Below, piece by piece: positions 32,311 to 40,569 of a DNA stretch of 64,000 nt (its first letter is position 1; each line of letters opens with the position of its first letter). Made by a program: the position numbers and the translations under genes. A model generated the notes under the pieces. It did no database searches, was not told the origin of the DNA, and saw only the letters and a list, made by a program, of their open reading frames with translations. The DNA comes from an uncultured SAR86 cluster bacterium (GTDB taxonomy: Bacteria > Pseudomonadota > Gammaproteobacteria > Magnimaribacterales > D2472). The stretch lies in contig CALSQM010000001.1 in NCBI GenBank assembly GCA_943788515.1, forward strand, positions 1 through 64,000, in the 5' to 3' direction.

Positions 32311-32353
32311 TTCTTACCCTCTCTTAAATATTACCTTAGACAAGATTATACAC

Positions 32354-32382
32354 TTGACATGATCCGTAGCCATTGATACATT
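32354..32382 (+). promoter_or_regulatory. Predicted sigma70 promoter of the MntX-like gene
   Basis: TTGACA (32354-32359), 17-nt spacer, TACATT (32377-32382), upstream of the 32425 start. Confidence 0.6.
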
Positions 32383-32385
32383 TAA

Positions 32386-32408
32386 AATCCGTAGCAAAGG
32401 CTACTAAA
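32386..32408. promoter_or_regulatory. MntR operator
   Basis: Dyad GTAGC-AAAG-GCTAC (32391-32404). Core TAGCAAAGGCTA matches the E. coli MntR motif (AAACATAGCAAAGGCTATGTTT). Sits at the predicted start of transcription between divergent mntR and 32425. Confidence 0.82.
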
Positions 32409-32424
32409 ATAAAGGGCATTATCG

Positions 32425-32922
32425 ATGAAAAAATATTTAAAATATGACGACGTAAAAATTTTTAAATATGAGAACCTTTATTTATCTATAATTTATACCA
32501 TAGGGCATATCCTTGTTGCTATGGCATGTAATAAAATCATTACTGGTGCATCACTTAATATGGCAGCAGCAGACGCATTTGTAGAGCCAATCATTAATGG
32601 CTTTTGGTTCTACTTCCTTTTAGTTTATCTAAAGAAAGTATTTGTAAATAAAATAGAGCAAAGCAAATCAATCTTAATTAATGTTAATCAGGTCGGTATT
32701 TTGTTGGCATTTTTATACACCATTGGACATGTTTTCATTGCCATGACTTGCAACAGATTACTTACAGGAGCTCCATTAAACCTTGCTGTGATAGATGCAT
32801 TCGTAGAACCTATAATTAATGGCTTCTGGTTTTTCTTACTTTTTGAGGTTTTCAATAAATATAAAGAGAAAAAAATCTTAAGTGGTGAAGGTGGAATGAA
32901 TAGCATGTCTAAGGCAGGCTAA
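32425..32922 (+). CDS. Two-repeat inner-membrane protein, candidate MntX-type manganese transporter
   Basis: 165 aa with tandem halves: 'IYTIGHILVAMACNKIITGASLNMAAADAFVEPIINGFWFYFLL' and 'LYTIGHVFIAMTCNRLLTGAPLNLAVIDAFVEPIINGFWFFLLF'; preceded by an MntR box and divergent from mntR. Confidence 0.7.
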   Translation: MKKYLKYDDVKIFKYENLYLSIIYTIGHILVAMACNKIITGASLNMAAADAFVEPIINGFWFYFLLVYLKKVFVNKIEQSKSILINVNQVGILLAFLYTIGHVFIAMTCNRLLTGAPLNLAVIDAFVEPIINGFWFFLLFEVFNKYKEKKILSGEGGMNSMSKAG

Positions 32923-33008
32923 GTTTCAAGGCTTGCACCAATAAATAACAAAAAAATACTCTTATCTTTAAAGGGCTATTTATGAGGCCCTCTTGAACCC
33001 ACCCCTAA

Positions 33009-33212
33009 TTATTTTTCATCTACCTCGCCATATATTTCACTGGTTCCATCTTTAAAAAGAATGCGAACCTTATAGGGGGTAAAACGATCGCCAACTTCCA
33101 TACCTGGTGAACCTAAAGGCATTCCAGGGACAGATAAGCCTATAGCATTTGTGTGATTTTCTGTTAGAAATTGCGCTATATACTTGCTAGGTATATGACC
33201 TTCAATTATTTA
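33009..33212 (-). pseudogene. C-terminal remnant of a DUF411-family metal-binding protein
   Basis: Reverse-strand translation 'IIEGHIPSKYIAQFLTENHTNAIGLSVPGMPLGSPGMEVGDRFTPYKVRILFKDGTSEIYGEVDEK*' resembles the DUF411 C-terminal half. It is preceded in frame by a stop and no N-terminal Cys-rich half is recognisable. Confidence 0.7.
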
Positions 33213-33383
33213 TCCTTCAAACCCTTTACTATAATTAAAGTAATTAATGCATTTTGTTCAATGGCATGGTTTAAATAGTCCTATTTTTAATATAAAAAGT
33301 ATCCCCTAAAATATTCTTTTAAAACCCAATAAATTTTGATTTACAAATCAAAAAAAAGGGCGTAAATTTAATAAAAATGCTCT

Positions 33384-33398
33384 TGTAAACTATTTACA
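33384..33398. promoter_or_regulatory. Inverted repeat TGTAAA-CTA-TTTACA upstream of the DmdA-like gene
   Basis: Perfect 6-bp arms, ~40 nt before the ATG at 33438. Confidence 0.35.
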
Positions 33399-33437
33399 TG
33401 TAGCAGTCATAACTTTAAATTTCGGGGGGAACTTAAT

Positions 33438-34744
33438 ATGACAAATCCAAATCACCCTAGTGTTGATCAAAGCGATCGCGTAGTACCTTATAACCTTAGA
33501 CAGAGCGGTCGAACGCCTGTGCAGATGTTGATTTCAACTCGAGTGAGAAAGTCACCCTTTTGGCATTTATCACATGAAGCAGGCTGCTGGAGAGCAACTG
33601 TCTATAACCGCATTTATCATCCGAGAGGTTATGTAAAACCTGAAGATGGCGGTGCAATGGTTGAGTATGAGGCATTGGTAAATCGAGTAACTATGTGGAA
33701 TGTTGCTGTTGAAAGACAGATAAGAGTAAAAGGGCCTGATGCAGAAGCTTTTACTGATTATGTTATTACTCGTGATGCAACAAAAATACAACCAGGAAAT
33801 GGTAAATATGCAATTTTGTGTAACGACAAAGGCGGAGTTCTTAATGACCCAGTTTTATTAAGATTAACGGAAGACGAATTTTGGTTTTCTATTTCAGACA
33901 GTGATCTATTGCTTTGGCTCCAAGGGGTTAATGTTACCAAAAAGTATGATGTAGTTATTGATGAAATTGATGTATGCCCGGTTCAAATCCAAGGTCCTCT
34001 TTCTGAAGATCTGATGGCTAAACTAGCTGGTGAGGAGCTTAAGAGATGTTCCTTATTATGGAATTATGGAAACCCAAGTTGGTGGAGCTGATGTGGTGAT
34101 TAGCCAAACAGGGTTTACTGGAGAGAAGGGATATGAAATTTATGTTCGCGATGCTCATCAGAATGCAGAAAAAGTATGGAATGCAGTCCTTGAAGGGGGA
34201 GAAGAATTTGGTTTAATGGTTATTGCTCCTGCCCATCATCAGAAGAATTGCTGCCGGTATATTATCTTGGGGGCAAGATCTTGACCATGAGACTTCTCCA
34301 TTTCAGGTTAATTTGGCCTATCAAGTTCCTCGTAATAAAGAAGCTGATTACATCGGCAAAGAGGCACTTGAAAAGCAGCGTGCAATGATAGATGAAGGAA
34401 CACCACCATTTAAAATGAGAATGGTTGGCATTACTCTTGGTGGAAAAGAAATTACTGACTATGCTCCTGATTTTTGGTTGGTAGCGGATACCGACGGAAA
34501 TGATATGGGATATGTCACTTCACCTTGGTGGTCTCCAGAGTTAGGTACAAACATTGCTCTTGCATGGGTTCCATGGGCTTCATCAGATATTGGAACTAAA
34601 TTATTGGTGAAACTGCCTGACGAATTTTCAGTGTCACCTGGGGTTCCAGTTGATGGAGAAATTGTTGATGTACCATTTAGGGAGTCAGTCAACCCAAATA
34701 AAAGAGAAGTTCAGTCAGCTAAGGGGTTAGACTTTGCTGATTAA
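33438..34744 (+). CDS. Aminomethyltransferase-family protein (GcvT/DMSP-demethylase DmdA-like), disrupted by two +1 frameshifts
   Basis: Three ORFs in successive frames make one protein: N-terminus 'SPFWHLSHEAGCWRATVYN...VERQIRVKGPDAEAFTDYVITRDA', middle 'TGFTGEKGYEIYVRDA', C-terminus 'IIRRIAAGILSWGQDLDHETSPF'. Shifts near 34040 and 34233. Confidence 0.72.
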
Positions 34745-34863
34745 AAAGAATTTTAGTTAAAGGCCTGTATTGGCTTTTCGCTGAACTTTTTTAAAAACTA
34801 GAACTGTAATTAGAATCATGGGAAGACTAAACCCTCCCATGATTTATTTAAAATGATATAAAA

Positions 34864-36099
34864 TTGACTATGGATTATATAACTCTTGCTGTTCCCTTTT
34901 TCCTGCTAGCCTTGTTAGTAGAACTAGCCTATGGAATAGCAATAAAGAAAAATACTTATAGACTTAATGATGCAATAAGTAATTTATTCATGGGAACACT
35001 ACGAACAGCCAATAAGTTTATTATTATTGGTGCTGCAGGGTATGTTTTTTACATGGCAGAGACCCGCTTTGCATTGTGGAGATTAGATCCAAAATCTACT
35101 TTCACATGGATATTCGCTTTTATTATCTATGACTTTTTTTACTATTGGTTTCATCGCATTAGCCATGAAAGGCAAATTTTTTGGGCATCTCACGCAGCCC
35201 ATCACCAAAGTGAAGATTACAATCTCAGCACTGCTTTAAGACAAACAGGTACTGGTGCATTTGTAAGTTGGGTTTTTTATATTCCCATGTTTTTAATAGG
35301 CATTCCCTCATATGTTTTTGTGAGTGTTGCCTCGTTAAATCTTATTTATCAATTTTGGGTTCATAGTGAGCATATTCCAAAGCTTGGATGGTATGAAAAT
35401 TATTTTGTGACTGCTTCGAATCATAGAGTGCACCATGCACAAAATGACCAATATATCGATAAGAACTATGGTGGAGTCTTTATTATTTGGGACAGAATGT
35501 TTGGAACTCATAAGATTGAGGATGAAAATGAAGCATGTATTTATGGCATTAGAAGCACATTAAATACTTTTAATCCTGTTTGGGCGAATCTACACGTGTA
35601 CCTAAAAATAGTAAAAGAAATGTGGCTATCAACTTCGTGGAAAGATAAGCTTTATGCACCTTTTGCAAGAACAAACTGGACTCCTGCTAGCTTTCCCTCA
35701 GCGACAAAAAAAGATAATTTTAATGCAGAAACTTTTAAGAAGTATGATCCTGTCATTAGTCCAAAATATAAAGCCTATGCCTTATTTCAATATTTATTTA
35801 TAACTTATATTTTTCTTGTTTTCATTCAAGGCAACTATTTAAACTACTCTCAGCTATGGGTAACTATAAGCATGATGACATTCACCATGTTCTGTACATC
35901 CATGTTATTTGATGGAAAGAAAGGGACAATACTTGAGATTGTTAGATTGGGATTATGTCTATCCATTGGAGCCTATGCTTATTTTCAAATATCTCTCACG
36001 GATATTGCTATGAGTGTAATTATTTATTCAGTAATCAACATTTTACTTTTGCCATTAATACATAGCCCAAAAGTTATTTATAGTCCGGAGACTGGCTAA
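34864..36099 (+). CDS. Sterol desaturase / fatty acid hydroxylase superfamily membrane protein
   Basis: His-box motifs 'HRISHE', 'HAAHHQSEDYN', 'NHRVHHA'; multiple TMs. Confidence 0.88.
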   Translation: MTMDYITLAVPFFLLALLVELAYGIAIKKNTYRLNDAISNLFMGTLRTANKFIIIGAAGYVFYMAETRFALWRLDPKSTFTWIFAFIIYDFFYYWFHRISHERQIFWASHAAHHQSEDYNLSTALRQTGTGAFVSWVFYIPMFLIGIPSYVFVSVASLNLIYQFWVHSEHIPKLGWYENYFVTASNHRVHHAQNDQYIDKNYGGVFIIWDRMFGTHKIEDENEACIYGIRSTLNTFNPVWANLHVYLKIVKEMWLSTSWKDKLYAPFARTNWTPASFPSATKKDNFNAETFKKYDPVISPKYKAYALFQYLFITYIFLVFIQGNYLNYSQLWVTISMMTFTMFCTSMLFDGKKGTILEIVRLGLCLSIGAYAYFQISLTDIAMSVIIYSVINILLLPLIHSPKVIYSPETG

Positions 36100-36157
36100 G
36101 TATTAGTTATCGAGAATCTAAGGTAAGATAAATTTAATCGCATATATTTAAACTAAC

Positions 36158-36241
36158 ATGACTAAATGGAAATTTCTCTTTATATTATTTCTTTCTTTAT
36201 CGTTACCAGTTATTTTTATTCGTTTATTTATAGGCTATTAG
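36158..36241 (+). CDS. Possible 27-aa single-TM small protein (MTKWKFLFILFLSLSLPVIFIRLFIGY)
   Basis: Short ORF with one hydrophobic segment; speculative. Confidence 0.25.
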   Translation: MTKWKFLFILFLSLSLPVIFIRLFIGY

Positions 36242-36259
36242 GAATTAATATAAAAAATT

Positions 36260-36466
36260 ATGTATAAAATTTTAATAATATCTCTTTTAATGTTAGTTGT
36301 TGGTTGTGAAAGATCATCAAATGAAAACAAGCCTCAACCTCCATTTTCAAACATTGATGATTGTGTAAAGTATGTCAATAAATCTGATGCAAAAAAAGGC
36401 TATCCGAAAAGAAAAAAAGATTCAGTTATTTATGAATGTAAAAATAGCTTAACTCTTATGGAGTGA
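36260..36466 (+). CDS. Small putative lipoprotein
   Basis: 'MYKILIISLLMLVVGCERSS' lipobox-like signal; 68 aa. Confidence 0.55.
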   Translation: MYKILIISLLMLVVGCERSSNENKPQPPFSNIDDCVKYVNKSDAKKGYPKRKKDSVIYECKNSLTLME

Positions 36467-36516
36467 GGCTAAATATATCATTTCGCTTGCATCAATTCAT
36501 GTGGCAGAATTGAAGT

Positions 36517-38212
36517 ATGAAAAATTTTATTTTTGTTATTGCATTAATTTCATTTAATGTTTTCTCTTTATGTTCAAACGATCGAATCCTAGTAGCTAAA
36601 GAATTAGTCACTCTTGATGACCTATATCAAGATGCAAATGCTGTTTATATAAAAGGTAATAAATTTCATTCCATTGGCTCAAAAGAGGATTTAATTAAAA
36701 AGTTTCCCAATATCCCAGTAGATCATTTATACAAAGATAGTGTTATTGTTCCAGGTTTTATAGAGCATCACGTCACATCCACTGCTAGCTGCAATAACAA
36801 TGAATTCTGAAATTGTTGCCATTGATGACTGGAATGTGCCTCATAAAAAAAGTGACGGTGTTAGAAATAGAAAGGATTATCTTGAGCGCTTATTAAAAAC
36901 TGAAAGAAATATGAAAGATGATGCAGAGCCGCTTGTGAGTTGGGGCTTTCATCATTATTTTCATGGCGAATTAACAAGACAGGATCTAGATCTTATATCC
37001 AAGGATAGGCCTATATTAATAATACATAGATCTTTTCATGAATTTATTATGAACTCTAGGGCATTAAGCTTATTTAATATTACCGAAGATGATCTTAATC
37101 ATTTAAGTAAAGAGGAGAAAAAGTTTGCTAGTTTAGAAGAAGGGCATTTTTCAGAGCGAGGTTTAATTGCTGTGATGCCTAAGGTTATGAAATATCTTGC
37201 TGCACCTCAAAGGTTAATAACTGGTTTACAAATCACTGAAAATTATTTTCAAGAAAATGGCATCACGCTAATTGCAAATCCTGGATCTATGTATAACCCC
37301 AGCATACAGAAAGTTAAAAATTATGTTTTTGGTGATGAAGATACCCCTTTTAAATCTCTCTTTATTCCAAGTGCCCTTTATATGTTGGAACATACTGACA
37401 TATCTAATCTTTTAAAAACTACTGAAGATCATTTGTCTTGGGGTGAGGGAAAAGTAGGGTTCCTCCCAAAGCATATTAAACTTTTTACTGATGGCGCCAT
37501 GTATTCTCAAAATATGGTTCTTCGAGACGGTTATCTTGATGGACATCAGGGTGCATGGTTAATGGAAAATGATATTTTTAGAGAGGCCTTTAAGCTTTAT
37601 TGGGATGCTGGTTATCAAATTCATGTTCATCAGAATGGAGATTCTGGCCTTGATAGACTATTGGACGTTTTAGATGAGAATATGAAACGAAATCCTCGAG
37701 AAGACCATAGAACTACTGTGGTTCATTTTGGTTATTCTGCATTTGATCAAATAGATAGGATGAAAAAACTAGGAGTAATAGTTAGTGCAAATCCTTATTA
37801 TGTATCTGTGCTTTCTGATCTCTATAGTAGAGAGGGGGTTGGATATGAGCGATCTCAACAAATGGTTAGACTTGGGGATGTTGATAGAGCCAAAATAATA
37901 CTATCACTTCATTCCGATATGCCTATGGCGCCCGCATCCCCATTGGTTTTAATGCATGCAGCAATTAATAGAATTAATTATGCACATGAAGTGGCAGGCC
38001 CAAATCAAAGAATTTCAGCTCTAACAGCTCTTAAAGGAGTAACTTTAAATTCAGCTTATGTATTAGGAATTGAGAATGATTATGGCTCTATCAGCCCAGG
38101 CAAATATGCAAATCTTACCGTTCTTTCTGATAATCCTCTTTCAATTGACCCACTTAAAATAGACAAAATAAATGTTGAAGCTACTATAGTAGAGGGAAGG
38201 CCTTTTAAATAA
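36517..38212 (+). CDS. Amidohydrolase family protein (YtcJ-like), with +1 frameshift near 36775
   Basis: N-terminal ORF 'KDSVIVPGFIEHHV' and C-terminal ORF resume as 'HPLLAAITMNSEI...' in the next frame; 'LFTDGAMYSQ', 'IHVHQNGD', C-terminal 'GSISPGKYANLTVL'. Confidence 0.82.
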
Positions 38213-38220
38213 TTAACTCT

Positions 38221-39135
38221 TCAAAAATGGCTTTCAGCTAAATGCTTTAAAAGACGATCTTTAAATTGTTCAAGTATTTCTTCTTCAATCAAGTGGCGCA
38301 TATTATCAATAACAATTAATTCACTTTTAGGAATGAGGCTATTCATAACATAAGAGTTTTTAACGTTTAATACTGGATCTTGCTTCCCATGAATAATAAG
38401 GGTTTTGGCTTTTATAGATCGTATTTTTCTTAGTCTATTTTTTGAAGAAAGTATTGCAAAAAGCTGTCTTGCATATCCAAAACCATCTTTTATATCTTTT
38501 ACTCGGTTGTAATTATTAATAGTATCTTCTCTGAATTCAGAGGTATCCACTTTTCTGTTTTCCATTCCTATTAATCCAACCCATTTAAGCTCTCTTTGAT
38601 AAACTTCTTCCATTGAAGGGTCTACTAGTTGTGATCTTTCTAACATCATGGTCCTTACTTCTTTAGAGGCTCCATTGAGTGGCCCAGGAACTGAGGCTGT
38701 TGATGCAATTAAGGTTAATGAGGAAACTCTATGAGGATATTTGGCACAGATAATTTGACTTATCATCCCTCCCATTGAGGTGCCAATTATATGTGCTTTA
38801 TCAATAGAGAGATAATTTAGTATATTAGTACCATCCTTAGCCATATCATTAAGGTTATATTCAGTTTTGATAGGTAGCCTTAAGAAATAACGAACATAGC
38901 CCATAAGCAGTGATGGCTTTTCTTTAAATCTTGTTGATAACCCTGAATCTCTGTTATCAAATGTAATAGGCCTGTAGTTATTGCTGACTAAAAAACCTAT
39001 AAGGTGAGGAGGCCAGTGGACAAGTTGAGCGCCCAGACCATGAACCATAAGAATTGGCGTTGAGCTCTCTGCTCCATAATCACGATACATGATTTCTACA
39101 CCATCTTTTTTAGCAATCCCTTCTCTATATTTCAT
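38221..39135 (-). CDS. Alpha/beta hydrolase
   Basis: 'MVHGLGAQLVHWPPHLIGFL', nucleophile elbow 'IIGTSMGGMIS', 'HGKQDPVL'. Confidence 0.88.
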   Translation of the reverse strand: MKYREGIAKKDGVEIMYRDYGAESSTPILMVHGLGAQLVHWPPHLIGFLVSNNYRPITFDNRDSGLSTRFKEKPSLLMGYVRYFLRLPIKTEYNLNDMAKDGTNILNYLSIDKAHIIGTSMGGMISQIICAKYPHRVSSLTLIASTASVPGPLNGASKEVRTMMLERSQLVDPSMEEVYQRELKWVGLIGMENRKVDTSEFREDTINNYNRVKDIKDGFGYARQLFAILSSKNRLRKIRSIKAKTLIIHGKQDPVLNVKNSYVMNSLIPKSELIVIDNMRHLIEEEILEQFKDRLLKHLAESHF

Positions 39136-39219
39136 TCAAATAGTTTCACATATTTTTGTATGCAATACATTCCTTTTTCCTATACATTAGGTAAATAAAT
39201 TATCAAAAAAATAAAATGT

Positions 39220-40569
39220 ATGACAGGCACTGTTAGTAATTCGATTCGAGCTGCTTATGGAATAGGCGACTATGCAATTTGCTTGTACTGGGGTGGCGTA
39301 AGTGTTTTTTTGCTATATTTTTATACTGATGTTGTTGGTATTGTTCCTTCTGCTGCTGGAATTATAATGCTCATTAGCATGACTTGGGATGCAGTTACAG
39401 ACCCTTTTATGGGATTTCTAGCTGAGAGAACAAGATCTAAAATGGGAAGCTACAGGCCTTATATTTTTTACGGCTCCATTCCATTAGCCTTATCGTTTAT
39501 TTTATTGTTATGGGTTCCTCCTTTTGAGGGCTTCACACTGCTTATATGTTTATTGTTAGTAAACTTATTCCATAGAACTTGCTTCACTATCGTGAGTGTT
39601 CCTTATTCATCCCTTACTGCAAGAATTACTGATAGTAGTGATGAGAGAACAATTCTTACAAGCTCTAGAATGCTTTTCGCTGCACTTGGCACTTTTTCTA
39701 TTGGAACATTTGGATTTCCAATTATATTTTATTTTGGTGGAGGAAATGAGTCAGTAGGGTTTGTATATCTTGGAGCTATTTCAGGTTTATTAGCAATTAT
39801 TATTCTGCAAATTACAGTTTATTTTGTTCAAGAAAGAAGGTTCAAAACTAATAAAAATAGATTACCAAATTTTATAGAAGTGACAAAATCAGTCTCTAGT
39901 AACTTTCCTTTCTGGATAGTCTTTTCAGCAATAATAATTTTAATCTCTACCTATCTAATGTTCAGTAATAATCTAATTTACTATACAAAATATGCACTGG
40001 GGCTTCATGAATATCAATTCCTTATTCAGCTTGTCCTTCTTGGAACGACTTTAATCACAGTGCCCCTTTGGGCATATGCAGCATTAAAGTTAGGAAAGAA
40101 AAACACATGGTTAATTTCAATGGTAATTTTATTTTTTGGCTTCTTTACTTTTTATTACTATCCAATCAATAATCTCAATACATTATTATATATTTTAGTC
40201 CTTATTGGTTTTGGCAATGGTGCAACTGGAGTGCTTTTTTGGTCAATGCTGCCTGATACCATTGAGTATGGTGAGTGGAAGTCTGGCATAAGAACCGAGT
40301 CGTCTTTATATGGATTCATGACTTTCGCACAAAAAGGATCCATAGCAATCTCGTTATTTATATTGACTATAATTCTTACCAATATTGGTTTTGAACCAAA
40401 TCAAGAACAATCCAATGAAACAATAAAGGCGCTTAAGAGTTTAATGTCGATCATTCCTCTTATTGGAGTATGTATAAGTTTTGCTTTGCTTTATTTCTAT
40501 CCTATAGATAAAAATTTCCATGAAAAATTAATTAAAGATATTGAAAATAGGAGAGCATTAGATGTCTAA
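39220..40569 (+). CDS. MFS glycoside-pentoside-hexuronide (GPH/MelB-like) sugar transporter
   Basis: 'YGIGDYAICLYWGGVSVFLLYFYTDVVGI', 'DAVTDPFMGFLAERTRSKMGSYRPYIFYG', 'DTIEYGEWKSGIRTESSLYG'. Confidence 0.88.
   Translation: MTGTVSNSIRAAYGIGDYAICLYWGGVSVFLLYFYTDVVGIVPSAAGIIMLISMTWDAVTDPFMGFLAERTRSKMGSYRPYIFYGSIPLALSFILLLWVPPFEGFTLLICLLLVNLFHRTCFTIVSVPYSSLTARITDSSDERTILTSSRMLFAALGTFSIGTFGFPIIFYFGGGNESVGFVYLGAISGLLAIIILQITVYFVQERRFKTNKNRLPNFIEVTKSVSSNFPFWIVFSAIIILISTYLMFSNNLIYYTKYALGLHEYQFLIQLVLLGTTLITVPLWAYAALKLGKKNTWLISMVILFFGFFTFYYYPINNLNTLLYILVLIGFGNGATGVLFWSMLPDTIEYGEWKSGIRTESSLYGFMTFAQKGSIAISLFILTIILTNIGFEPNQEQSNETIKALKSLMSIIPLIGVCISFALLYFYPIDKNFHEKLIKDIENRRALDV

Noticed and set aside
34030-34100. 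Programmed +1 ribosomal frameshifting in the DmdA-like gene (and similar sites)
   Set aside because: No slippery stop context such as CUU-UGA, the sites share no motif, and unrelated genes are affected. Sequencing/assembly indels or decay are more economical.
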